Positions 51,183-60,703 of a stretch of DNA of 64,000 bases are shown in pieces. The position numbers and the translations under genes are program-made. How positions within the stretch are numbered: the stretch's first letter is position 1; each line of letters opens with the position of its first letter. The notes under the pieces are model-generated. The model saw only the letters and a program-made list of their open reading frames with translations. It was not told where the DNA came from and did no database searches. The stretch lies in NCBI GenBank assembly GCA_965153455.1, contig OZ234494.1:7750001-7814000 (forward strand). Reading direction: 5' to 3'. The stretch is from Sphagnum compactum (Eukaryota; Bryophyta; Sphagnopsida; Sphagnales).

Positions 51183-54100
51183 TTATCCTCTCCTCAAGCG
51201 ACATCTTCTAGATGGAGCCGGTTTGTTAGGATATCGTTGGTGAAACCGATTAACTAAGTCTTGGGCATGAACTAGGTTTCCAGCAGGCTCCCAAGTAGCT
51301 TCAGAAGGAGGATAACCTCGCCAAAAGACAAGGTACAGGAGCTTTCCACGAATCTTCTTGGAGTCCAAGACCTCCTGAATTTCAAACTCTTCTTGGCCTT
51401 CAATTTCGACTGGAGCTGGGGGTTCTTGATGACGTTCTGGGATCAGGTTTTCATGATAGGGCTCAAGCAGGGAGACATGGAAAACATTGTGGATTTTGAA
51501 CTGGGGTGGAAGCTCCAACTGGCAAGCCACTAGACCAACCAATTTTGCGATTTTGAAAGGTCCGAGGCGCTTGTAATCCAACTTGGCACATGGGCGAGTG
51601 GTAGCAATGTTCTTTCTGAGAAGCCAGACCTTGTCTCCAACCTTGAAGTTTGGATGGTCCTTGCGTCGGCGGTCTGCTTGCTTCTTTTGCCACTCCTGTG
51701 TTAGCTTGAGTTTTGCCATAAGGTTCTGTTGAACCTGTCCAAGCCTCGTGGCCCTTTCTTCAGCCGAGGGGTTTACGGAATCTCCAGGAATTTCAAGGCT
51801 GAACCTGGGATGAAAACCGTAATTGGCAAAGAATGGACTGATCCCGGTCGATGCATGTGTTGTGTTATTATAAGCAAACTCTGCTTGAGATAGTAGGTCC
51901 AGCCAGTCGTCCTGTTGGTAGTTCACAGTGCAGCGAAGGTATTGCTCGAGTGTCTGGTTTGTCCGTTCGGTTTGTCCATCTGTCTCAGGGTGGAAAACTG
52001 AAGATAGCCGAATGTCAACTCCAAGAAGCTCGAATAGACGATGCCAGAACTTGGATGCAAACTGAGGACCTCTGTCGGACACAATTTCCTCGGGGAGTCC
52101 ATGCAGTCGGACGATCCCGTCCAGAATTAATTGAGCTGTCTCTTCTGCCGTGATTGACTTGGAACAAGGGGTGAAATGGGCCATTTTGGTGAGTCGATCA
52201 ACCACAACCAGTATTGAATTCTTGGTTCTGACAATAGGGAGGTCCGTGATGAAGTCCATTGCAATAGATCCCCAAGGTCGGCTAGGAATCGACAGAGGCT
52301 GTAGGAGTCCAAACGGGCGATGCCTGGGAGCTTTGGATCGAGCACATGTATCACTAGACTTGACATATTCCCCTAGCATCTTGTTCATTTTGGGCCACCA
52401 GTAAGTCCTTGACACTAGTTCGTGAGTCCGTGCCATTCCAAAGTGACCTGCCAGGGTGTTGTCGTGGCATTCCCTCAGGATTTTTAGGCGTATAGGTCCT
52501 TCGGGTACATAAATCAGGTTATTTCGAAGGAGAAGTCTGTCTTGCTGCTCAAATTGATCCAAGTCATCACGATTTGGGTTCCTTGGTCGTTCTTGGAGTT
52601 CCTTCTTGATGTTGGTAGCCCAGGTGTCTTCCTCAGTTGCCATCTTGATGTCCCTGACAAGGTATGAGTCTGGGAGGGTGCTGATTGTTGCTGCAACTCG
52701 AAATTGCTTGGGGTTGAGTAAAGTCTGGTTCTGCTGGCCGTAGGCCTCAGCCCCCGCTCGAAGTTCATATTCTGAACGACGAGATAGCGCGTCAGCTTTC
52801 CCTTGCTGGGTGCCGGGTTGATACTGAATCTCAAAGTCGAAATCAGCTAGGAAGATAGACCAGCGTGCCTGGCGACGATTTAAGGTCCGAGTAGTTGTGA
52901 AATAAAGAAGATTCTTGTGATCTGTCAAAACTTGGACTCGATGTTGAGCTCCGGCAAGATACGGTCTCCACTGCTCGAATGCCGTGATGATTGCCAGAAG
53001 TTCCTTATTGTAGACCTGGTAGTTGATTTCGGCACTGGTTAACTTCCGTGAATAAAAAACAACTGGATGCAGCAACCCATCTATTCCAAATTGAGATAGA
53101 ATAGCTCCCAAGGCAAAATCTGAAGCGTCCGTTTCCACAATGAATGGCTTGGCAGGATCGGGATGTATCAGGATGGGTGCAGAGGTGAATGCCATCTTGA
53201 GAGTATCAAAAGCAGCTTGGGCCATTGGATTCCACGAGAAGGGCTTGTCTTTGCAAGTCAGGGTTATTAACGGTGTTGTGATCTTGGAGTAGCCTTTGAT
53301 AAACCGACGATAGAAGTTGGCAAACCCTAGGAAGCGTTGAACGTCCTTGACCGAGGATGGAGTAGCCCAACACTCGATGGTCTCGACCTTTGATTTGTCC
53401 ATGAAAATGCCATCTAGAGAGATCACGTAGCCGAGGAACGCCACTGAAGATTTGTCGAATTCACATTTTTCCAACTTGGTGTATAAGCCATGCTCCCGCA
53501 ACGTCGCAAGCACCAATCGTACATGTTTGTCGTGGGTTTCCTGGTCCTTGGAAAAGATTAAAATGTCATCCAAATAGACCACGACAAATTCGTCCATGTA
53601 ATCCCGGAAGATATCATTCATCAGATGCTGAAAGACTGCGGGTGCATTGGTGAGGCCGAAGGGCATGACCGTGTATTCGAAGTGGCCATAGCGTGTGCGG
53701 AAAGCTGTCTTCCATTCATCACCAGGGCGAATCCTGAGTAAGTTGTAGGCTCCACGGAGGTCAAGCTTGGTGAAGATCTTCCCGGTACGTAGTCGATCTA
53801 GGAGACCTGAAATCAAGGGCAAAGGATATCGATTCTTTTTGGTTATCTTGTTGAGTCCACGATAATCCACACAGAGTCGAAGGGAGCCATCCTTTTTCTT
53901 GACAAACAAAATTGGGGCGCCGGCTGGAGACTTGGAATGCTGAATGAACCCCTTGGCAAGATTTTCAGTAAGGTAATCACGTAGGGCTTGGAGTTCCGGT
54001 TCTGATAGGCCATAGATAGGACCAAAGGGTGGTGAGTGTCCTTCTTCTAGATCAATCGGGCAGTCATATGGACTATGGGCGGGGAGCTGATCAGCATTAA

Positions 54101-54509
54101 TCTTTTCAAAAACATCAACAAAGTCCTTGTACTTCTTGGGAAGTTTGACAGGTGTTGGTTCTGATTGGGGGTTTGTGGTGTTGGCTGGGTTGACATGGAT
54201 GGCGAAGACTTGAAGATTCTTAGCAGCCCGATAGAAAAGGACAGCTCTATCAACGAAGATCTGGACAGGGTTGGTTTTCTGGGCAGGATTCTTGACAAGA
54301 TTCTTGACAGGACAAGGTTTCGTTCTGACCAACCGGGGGTTCTTGACTGCAGGATTTGACATAACAGACTTGATAAAATTGGAATTGGTTCCGACCCTCT
54401 TTGGGTTCTCGACCACAGGGTTCTTGGCAGGACTGGACAAAGTGTTTTTCTGAGCGTGGGGTTCTTGAGAGGTGCATCGTTGTGCGCTGAAGGTGAGGGT
54501 TCTAGATCG
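51183..54509 (-). CDS. pol: Ty3/gypsy pol: RT, RNase H, integrase and chromodomain
   Basis: A single open frame of about 1,100 codons following the TGA at 54510. Counting from 54440, reverse transcriptase spans about 120-300 with FTKLDL (D227) and YLDD (289-292). RNase H follows with D438, E480, D507 and D550. The integrase zinc finger has H659, H666 and C699, but the paired Cys is Ser696 (AGT at 52355-52353). The catalytic triad D729, D789, E825 has exact 35-residue D-E spacing. A GPF module is at about 960, and a chromodomain fills about 1017-1070 (LLYLVFWRGYP, TWEP). The chromodomain places it among chromoviruses and may direct integration to modified histones. No ATG begins the frame, so it must be made as part of a gag-pro-pol readthrough or frameshift product. 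Apart from Ser696 the enzyme residues are intact. Confidence 0.95.
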   Translation of the reverse strand, partial: RSRTLTFSAQRCTSQEPHAQKNTLSSPAKNPVVENPKRVGTNSNFIKSVMSNPAVKNPRLVRTKPCPVKNLVKNPAQKTNPVQIFVDRAVLFYRAAKNLQVFAIHVNPANTTNPQSEPTPVKLPKKYKDFVDVFEKINADQLPAHSPYDCPIDLEEGHSPPFGPIYGLSEPELQALRDYLTENLAKGFIQHSKSPAGAPILFVKKKDGSLRLCVDYRGLNKITKKNRYPLPLISGLLDRLRTGKIFTKLDLRGAYNLLRIRPGDEWKTAFRTRYGHFEYTVMPFGLTNAPAVFQHLMNDIFRDYMDEFVVVYLDDILIFSKDQETHDKHVRLVLATLREHGLYTKLEKCEFDKSSVAFLGYVISLDGIFMDKSKVETIECWATPSSVKDVQRFLGFANFYRRFIKGYSKITTPLITLTCKDKPFSWNPMAQAAFDTLKMAFTSAPILIHPDPAKPFIVETDASDFALGAILSQFGIDGLLHPVVFYSRKLTSAEINYQVYNKELLAIITAFEQWRPYLAGAQHRVQVLTDHKNLLYFTTTRTLNRRQARWSIFLADFDFEIQYQPGTQQGKADALSRRSEYELRAGAEAYGQQNQTLLNPKQFRVAATISTLPDSYLVRDIKMATEEDTWATNIKKELQERPRNPNRDDLDQFEQQDRLLLRNNLIYVPEGPIRLKILRECHDNTLAGHFGMARTHELVSRTYWWPKMNKMLGEYVKSSDTCARSKAPRHRPFGLLQPLSIPSRPWGSIAMDFITDLPIVRTKNSILVVVDRLTKMAHFTPCSKSITAEETAQLILDGIVRLHGLPEEIVSDRGPQFASKFWHRLFELLGVDIRLSSVFHPETDGQTERTNQTLEQYLRCTVNYQQDDWLDLLSQAEFAYNNTTHASTGISPFFANYGFHPRFSLEIPGDSVNPSAEERATRLGQVQQNLMAKLKLTQEWQKKQADRRRKDHPNFKVGDKVWLLRKNIATTRPCAKLDYKRLGPFKIAKLVGLVACQLELPPQFKIHNVFHVSLLEPYHENLIPERHQEPPAPVEIEGQEEFEIQEVLDSKKIRGKLLYLVFWRGYPPSEATWEPAGNLVHAQDLVNRFHQRYPNKPAPSRRCRLRRG
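51186..51195 (-). promoter_or_regulatory. Polypurine tract for plus-strand priming
   Basis: GAGGAGAGGA on the minus strand, three bases from the 3' LTR. It overlaps the last codons of pol: the stop codon TAA abuts the LTR. Confidence 0.8.
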
Positions 54510-54833
54510 TCAATCAATGATAGGGTTGTGTGCTTCTAGCCAAGGCAGACCAAGGATGATGGGATGGTGAGGGGTGGAAATGATGTTGAGAACAATCTTC
54601 TCCGTGTGCTTGCCGATACAGAGTTCTAGAGGGGTTGTCTCGTGTGTGATTGCACCAGAAGCAATGGTTCTCCCATCAATAACCTCTACCGGAACAGGGG
54701 TTGACTTCTTGACCACAGGGATGTTGTGTTGGACGACAAATGTTTGGTCGATGAAAGAAGAGGTGGCGCCGGAGTCCACCAAAGCTGACACTTGTGGTAT
54801 GTCTTCTGGAATACGAATGATGTCCACATACTA
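54510..54833 (-). pseudogene. pro: Retroviral-type aspartic protease segment between two in-frame stops
   Basis: Same frame as pol. It contains the active-site motif ALVDSGATSSFID and, later, IILGLPWLEAHNP, which are typical of Ty3/gypsy proteases. A TAG at 54831-54833 precedes it and a TGA at 54510-54512 follows it, the latter where related proteins have Trp after NP.ID. With both stops read as termination the protease and pol could not be made. Either these are inactivating mutations or one or both are leaky; TGA followed by C is a weak stop context. The frame upstream of the TAG stays open to overlap gag. Confidence 0.75.
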
Positions 54834-54916
54834 AGTGAAACTGGGACTGGGACCAACAGCGGAACAGGAGCCTTTGCAAAGGTGGTGTTGGGTGAGATCC
54901 AGTCGCACGGCTCCTA

Positions 54917-55903
54917 CTATGACTGGATGTTCTTGTTTTCCAACTCCTGGGGAGTTTCCACAGCTTGTACCTGAAGTTTGACAAGCTTTTGAGGGCATTG
55001 ACGAGTTATATGCCCTGGGTTGCCACAGTAAAGACATAGATTGTTTGTCCTTCGGCGAAGTTTCTCGGCTTCTGTCAAAGATTTAAACTTAGCTGTGTCG
55101 ATCTGCATCGGAGCAGGTCCAAAAGAGGCAGGTCGGGCAACTGGTGTTGTTTGGGGAACTAAGGGGAGCGTAGTAGGCCGACTGTTCCAAAGCTGGGCGT
55201 TGGAGGTGACTTTCTTTTCCTGGCGACGTTCGAATAGACGATTATCGCACCGAATTGCCTGGGTGATGGCTTCACTGAAGGAAGAAGGGTCTGCGAGTGT
55301 CAACAAAAGATCTTGAACATCATCACGAAGCCCACAGCGAAACTGATCAATCAAGGCAGCTTCTCCCCAATTGACGTCACAAGCAAGCTGCCTGAATTCT
55401 GAGGCATAGACGATGGCCGAACGTGTCCCTTGCTGGAGGCGACGCAGCTTGTTGGTTGAAGTCCTGGCCTTATCACTGTCCCCAAATACTGCTTCAAATT
55501 CCGCCATAAAGGCGTTGAAATCTTGTAGAAGAGGGGATGATGTTTCCAGGATGGGAGCAAACCATGCTGCAGCTGTCCCAGTGAGTAGGGTTCCAACGAA
55601 TCCTACACGAGTGGTGTCATCAAAATAACGACGGGGGTGTAGTTGCATGATCAGGCGTACCTGGCTGACAAAGCCTCGAAATTTGAGGCGCGTTCCATCA
55701 AACTTTTCTGGCAGACTGATCTTGGGCTCTTGGGCGGCCATTGCAAGAGCAGGAAGTACTGGGGTAGGAGGTGGTGGCTGATTCTGTAGGCGGGTCACCG
55801 AGTCTCTAAGCACGGCATTTTCTTGTTGAAGGTGCTGAAGGGCGGCGAGGATTTGAGTGAGATCGATGTTGGATTCTGAGTTGTCCATGGTGGTAGTTCT
55901 CAC
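54917..55903 (-). CDS. gag: Gag capsid/nucleocapsid polyprotein (sushi/Tf1-like)
   Basis: 328 codons from the first ATG. The sixth codon is a better start: ATG at 55888 in ACCACCATGG context. A coiled-coil-like N-terminus (LAALQHLQQENAVLRDSV) precedes a capsid domain with PEKFDG, FRGFVSQ and GTAAAWF segments characteristic of the sushi/Tf1/PEG10 type of gag. It ends with one zinc knuckle, CLYCGNPGHITRQC (about 290-303). The frame terminates at TAG 54917-54919. The protease frame, one base back, is open over the last ~120 bases, and a GGAAAACAAG stretch (54941-54932) inside the overlap could permit a -1 shift. Confidence 0.93.
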   Translation of the reverse strand: MRTTTMDNSESNIDLTQILAALQHLQQENAVLRDSVTRLQNQPPPPTPVLPALAMAAQEPKISLPEKFDGTRLKFRGFVSQVRLIMQLHPRRYFDDTTRVGFVGTLLTGTAAAWFAPILETSSPLLQDFNAFMAEFEAVFGDSDKARTSTNKLRRLQQGTRSAIVYASEFRQLACDVNWGEAALIDQFRCGLRDDVQDLLLTLADPSSFSEAITQAIRCDNRLFERRQEKKVTSNAQLWNSRPTTLPLVPQTTPVARPASFGPAPMQIDTAKFKSLTEAEKLRRRTNNLCLYCGNPGHITRQCPQKLVKLQVQAVETPQELENKNIQS

Positions 55904-55926
55904 ACTTTTGCGCTTTCAATCTTCAA

Positions 55927-57351
55927 ACTTGAAACTTCAGATGCTTGGATCTCTCTCAATACAAGTCCAAATGACATGAAATTTCTCTCACACATATATT
56001 CCTATATGATCTATAAGATCACAAAGTTACAGACCTAAAAAAACTTAAACAAAGGAGATATGACCAAAAAACCAGATCTGCACTTGAAACTTCAGATGCT
56101 TGGATATCTCTCAATATAAGTCCAAATGACATGAAATTTCTCTCACACATATATTCGTATATGATCTATAAGATCACAAAGTTACAGACCCAAAAAAGCT
56201 TACACAAAGGAGATATGACCAAAAACCAGATCTGCACTTGAAACTTCAGATGCTTGAATCTCTCTCAATACAAGTGCAAATGACATGAAATTTCTTTCAC
56301 ACATATATTCGTATATGATATATAAGATCACAAAGTTACAGACCCAAAAAAGCTTACACAAAGGAGATATGACCAAAAAACCAGATCTGCACTTGAAACT
56401 TCAGATGCTTGAATCTCTCTCAATACAAGTGCAAATGACATGAAATTTCTTTCACACATATATTCGTATATGATATATAAGATCACAAAGTTACAGACCC
56501 AAAAAAGCTTACACAAAGGAGATATGACCAAAAAACCAGATCTGCACTTGAAACTTCAGATGCTTGAATCTCTCTCAATACAAGTCGAAATGACATGAAA
56601 TTTCTCTCACACATATATTCGTATATGATCTATAAGATCACAAAGTTACATACCCAAAAAAGCTTACACAAAGGAGATATGACCAAAAAACCAGATCTGC
56701 ACTTGAAACTTCAGATGCTTGGATCTCTCTCAATACAAGTCCAAATGACATGAAATTTCTCTCACACATATATTCGTATATGATCTATAAGATCACAAAG
56801 TTACATACCCAAAAAAGCTTACACAAAGGAGATATGACCAAAAAACCAGATCTGCACTTGAAACTTCAGATGCTTGGATCTCTCTCAATACAAGTCCAAA
56901 TGACATGAAATTTCTTTCACACATATATTCGTATATGATCTATAAGATCACAAAGTTACAGACCCAAAAAAGCTTACACAAAGGAGATATGACCAAAAAA
57001 CCAGATCTGCACTTGAAACTTCAGATGCTTGGATCTCTCTCAATACAAGTCCAAATGACATGAAATTTCTCTCACACATATATTCGTATATGATCTATAA
57101 GATCACAAAGTTACATACCCAAAAAAGCTTACACAAAGGAGATATGACCAAAAAACCAGATCTGCACTTGAAACTTCAGATGCTTGGATCTCTCTCAATA
57201 CAAGTCCAAATGACATGAAATTTCTTTCACACATATATTCGTATATGATCTATAAGATCACAAAGTTACAGACCCAAAAAAGCTTACACAAAGGAGATAT
57301 GACCAAAAAACCAGATCTGCACTTGAAACTTCAGATGCTTGGATCTCTCTC
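55927..57351 (-). repeat. Nine 155-bp tandem units in the retrotransposon leader
   Basis: ACTTGAAACTTCAGATGCTT begins units at 55927, 56082, 56236, 56391, 56546, 56701, 56856, 57011, 57166 and a partial tenth at 57321. Period is 155 except one unit of 154. Variants at a few positions (TTTCTCTC/TTTCTTTC, CAGACCC/CATACCC, GATCTATA/GATATATA) show that units 6-7 and 8-9 form a repeated 310-bp pair and that units 3 and 4 are alike. The array lies between the primer site and gag, so it is transcribed as 5' leader. No long reading frame. Confidence 0.97.
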
Positions 57352-57483
57352 AAAACATATCCTTTTCTTTTGAAACTTTGAGAGTAGAAGCGTCCTATAG
57401 TCTTCTATAACCTTTTCCAAGTTTCACTCCAATATACCTCTAGCTACTTACTGAAACAACAAAACAAACAAACAAGAAGAAGG

Positions 57484-57495
57484 AGCAGATCAAAC
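57484..57495 (-). promoter_or_regulatory. Putative self-priming primer-binding site
   Basis: Directly inside the 5' LTR the minus strand reads GTTTGATCTGCT. It does not begin with TGG, as sites for tRNA 3' ends do. Ten of its bases (TTGATCTGCT) are exactly complementary to AGCAGATCAA in the LTR (minus strand, 57576-57567), which lies where the transcript should start. With the next base and a single bulge the pairing extends to the LTR edge. Confidence 0.6.
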
Positions 57496-57762
57496 TGTTA
57501 TGGACCGACTACAAACAAGTGGAGAATTACAAGACAAGACAAGCTTTATTGACCCATCAACTGGTGTTGATCTGCTAAAGGGTTGTTCCCCAGACTATCT
57601 CCTTTTATAACCCTGAGCCATACTAGTCCCAAAATATCCTAGGCCATGATATTGCCAAAAGTATCCCGAAATATCCTAGGCCATGATATTGCCAAAAGTA
57701 TCCCAAAATATCCTAGGACATGACATTGCCAAAAGTATCCCAAAATATCCTAGGCCATGACA
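57496..57762 (-). repeat. 5' LTR (267 bp)
   Basis: Same termini as the other LTR but with four 37-bp units instead of five; the 37-base length difference is accounted for by that unit. In element orientation the 37-bp units form U3, followed by the TATA box, predicted start, AATAAA and U5. Confidence 0.97.
57601..57610 (-). promoter_or_regulatory. LTR promoter TATA box
   Basis: TTATAAAAGG on the minus strand. The first T of TATAAAA is 33 bases before AGCAGATCAAC (57576-57566), a normal plant TATA-to-start distance. Confidence 0.75.
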
Positions 57763-57767
57763 CTTTG
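57763..57767. repeat. Target site duplication CTTTG (right)
   Basis: Matches 50874-50878. Confidence 0.95.
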
Positions 57768-59101
57768 TTCCTTAATTATTGTGGCACCCAATCTCGCTTG
57801 CTTGAAGTTGCATAAAATTGTCTTTTGGGTTTCATGAATTTTATTGATAGTAAGTTACTAAGGGTTATCAAATCTTCTATCGACAAATCGTTAAGTAAAC
57901 TTGTGAAAAAATGTTCTGGAATTGACTTCTTCAAACTCGCACATTCTTTGAAGAAATCCATGGCATGTGTAAACATTGCCAAATTGTAATCTTCCATATC
58001 TTCCTTGAAAATGTGTACAATCTATTTAAATAATGCAAAACTTTTTTTGTTTATCTTTGCATTAGCCCATTGCCATGCCGCCCATTCATATGTTTTGTCA
58101 ATTACCTTTTTCCATTTTGTTCCCCATGTTTCGATTTTGAACAAATGCCAAAGGGGGTTTAGTCTGGTATCATCTCTTGGATATTCCAACGGGTTTTTTT
58201 GTCATTTCACAAATTTTATTTAGTATGGTTGAGATTAATGTGTATTCAATCATTGATTCCAAAGTGTTTGGTGTGACATTTGGTCTCAGTTTTCTTCTTC
58301 CCATTGTACAATAAAGGTTTCATGATTACAAACACGTGGTAGAGGTAGAAAGGATTCAACTAAACAATAAGGGTAGAATAAATGTAACTTCAGGTATAGA
58401 TTGGGAAAATTAGTAGTAGAGGGGGGAAAATGCAATTTGATTGTACAAGTTGCAAGAATGGTGCTAAATGCAAGAGGTTGAGAATGTGAATGAAAATAAC
58501 GAATAATTTGAAATGGTATAAACAATGTTAAGTGTTAGTGGCTACTTGGTATTGTTTCAATTCTTAATGGGCACATGCCTCTTGGTGGTGAATGGGTAAT
58601 GTATGGATTGGCACATACCTTTTGGTGGGTCACTAGGTTTATAATTAAGTATTGTTGTCTCAATTCCTAATGGGCACATGCTTCTTGGTGGTGAATGGGT
58701 AGTGTATGGATTGGCACATACCTATTGGTGGGTCAACATGTTTATATGCCACTGAATTGGATTTAGTTCAAAATTTGAAATGGTTTAAATGTTGCAAAAA
58801 TTCATGTTAAGGAAATATGAAGTATAAATTGAAAATTGCATTAACATGTTCAAGATAAACGAACATGAAATTATTCCATCCTATTTCTTTTGTTCAATTT
58901 TTTGCAAAAACAATTTTGTTGCCAACATTCATTTGAAAGTTCATCCATTTGATTTATCATCCATTTATCATCTAAGAATATCATTAATCCATGACATGTG
59001 GTAGAATATTCCTCCATGTCATCAAATATTTTGTTTCGTGTGTCAAATAGTATTTTGTCGATGTTAGCAAGATATTCCTGAAAAGATTCACTTGGGCTCA
59101 C
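57768..59101 (-). pseudogene. Coding-like relic, 5' part, right of the retrotransposon
   Basis: Minus-strand pieces: SPSESFQEYLANIDKI (59.1 kb), a region around 58.2 kb with ESMIEYTLISTILNKI, and FTHAMDFFKECASLKKSIPE (57.95 kb). The frame running into the insertion site (from about 57850) continues without a stop on the far side of the retrotransposon (50878 to about 50814) if one target duplication and the element are skipped, about 50 codons in all. The relic was therefore probably one coding unit hit by the element. No family recognised, and other stops show it was already decayed. Confidence 0.35.
58550..58740. repeat. 103-bp tandem duplication
   Basis: GGGCACATGC(C/T)TCTTGGTGGTGAATGGGTA followed by GTATGGATTGGCACATACCT occurs twice, 103 bases apart, with few differences. 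Confidence 0.85.
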
Positions 59102-59373
59102 TTGTTCACACCCATGTGTTCATTGCTTATGCTCACAAGATAACAACCCTGTGGACAAACACAAACACTTATAAAATACCATGCAAAATTAATGCATTTA
59201 ATCCACTTTTTGAAATCATGATTTTATAATTGTGTTTAAGAACATATTTCATTTAGAACAATGTTATAATCATTTCAAAATCGTTAATTATGGTATTTTC
59301 CACCCAAAAAATTACAAAAAGTTATTTAATTTTTTTTTTTTGAATAGGATTGAGATCGATAATTTCATAACAT

Positions 59374-60037
59374 AGTAAACCCCCCTTTATAATCACACCC
59401 ATTTTAGTCACATTCTTGTTTATGTCACAAACTTCTTGGTAACCATTTGTTTTAGTAAGAAACACCATTCTTTAGAGTCATTATCACACTTGTTAGTAGC
59501 ACAAAATATTTGCAAAGTTTTTTTATGTAAATGTGCCTATAATGGGGGAAATTGAGGGCAAATATTAGGGTTTTGTAAATTGTAGTTTCTTTTGGCATTT
59601 TTAATGTTGTTTTGTGCTCAAGTTGTGTAAATTAACAACAATGAATCCAATTGAAAAGAAAAGAAAAAAACAACTTTCTTGTGAACTTGCCAAGAAAGCA
59701 AAAAATCTTAATTAAAAAACTCTAGTTGACAAGATACACAAGCTAATAGTAAAAGAGCTCCAACTCAATGTAAACCATAACATTAAAATAGACAAAAATC
59801 ACAACCTTCTTCAAGTCTGATAATGCATAGTAGAATTTAGAATAACCCATGTAGGAAATTTAAACAATTGACACCTTTATTCTAACATTAAAGAGTTGTT
59901 TTGTAAAGTTTTTTTTTGCCTATAGTCACAATCTTGTAAGGGTTTATATGGAATGTGATTATACATGTTTAAATCACAATTTGTTAATGTCACAAAAAAA
60001 GTGGTCACCAAGGGCATGATTATAAAGAGGGTTTACT
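59374..60037. mobile_element. Pogo/Tigger-like remnant with terminal inverted repeats
   Basis: The left end reads AGTAAACCCCCCTTTATAAT and the right end, reversed, AGTAAACCCTCTTTATAATC, about 25 bases with a small indel. This resembles pogo-type termini (CAGTAAACC..C..TATAA). Inside, at 59641, a plus-strand ATG starts MNPIEKKRKKQLSCELAKKA, like the first residues of a CENP-B/pogo DNA-binding domain, then breaks at a stop. At 664 bp it is an internally deleted, inactive copy. A clear TA target duplication was not seen. Confidence 0.6.
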
Positions 60038-60703
60038 CGAAATGAAAAATTCATCACTCTCCAAAATACTTGGAAAAGCTTTCCTCCCAACCTACTCAAA
60101 GCAATCTAAAACGAGTATCAACGTGTTGATACATGGTGGTCTAGTTTGATAAAATAGGTCTAGATTCTCAATGAATCCTTCCTTCACTCTAGGATGGTTT
60201 GTAGCAAATTTTCCAATCAACAACATCAAATGGGAAAGATCTATATACTCATTAACACATGGAATTCAGGATGGATATTCAAATTTATTTGTAAACAAAC
60301 TTCAAACTGCACATTTAGACAGATTGAAATATGCAGTTGCAACTCTAGACAATGCCTAGCCTCTTGTGACCTAGAAGCTCAAGTAGACAATAAGGCTTAA
60401 GCAAGCTCAACAATGATCTAGCAAAACATGGAATAGATCAATAAAAAGTAGATTGATCTTGAGAGCAAAACTTGTAGATTTTGTGGTATGCAACATGATA
60501 GTATATGAATTTGCAAAGATACAATTCTTGATCTGCAAAGATACATCTCTCATTTATAGAGAGATATCTAGATGATGTAATTTTTTTATTGTACACGAGT
60601 TGAAAGATCTGGCATCAATCTTATACTATCTGATCATTGGTTAGCTTGATTAGAGGTGAGATGATGTAGTTTTATTTGTATAGTTCAAAGATCTGCCAGA
60701 AAT
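60038..60703. other. 3' flank of the BAHD gene
   Basis: No feature recognised; presumably contains the 3' UTR and polyadenylation region of the minus-strand acyltransferase gene. Confidence 0.4.

Larger units (their letters stand above)
50879..57762 (-). mobile_element. Complete Ty3/gypsy chromovirus with LTRs and target duplication
   Basis: A 6,884-bp LTR retrotransposon oriented right to left: 5' LTR, primer site, tandem-repeat leader, gag, protease, RT-RNase H, integrase with chromodomain, polypurine tract, 3' LTR. LTRs start TG and end CA, and a 5-bp CTTTG duplication flanks it. Apart from one extra 37-bp unit, I see no differences between the LTRs, so insertion was recent. Coding is damaged or unusual: gag and pro-pol lie in different frames, two in-frame stops flank the protease, and the integrase zinc finger lacks one Cys. 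Gag resembles the sushi/Tf1 group rather than common angiosperm clades. Confidence 0.97.

Noticed and set aside
55927-57351. Array considered as CRISPR or centromeric satellite
   Set aside because: Units are directly adjacent without spacers and are confined to the leader of one retrotransposon between its primer site and gag.
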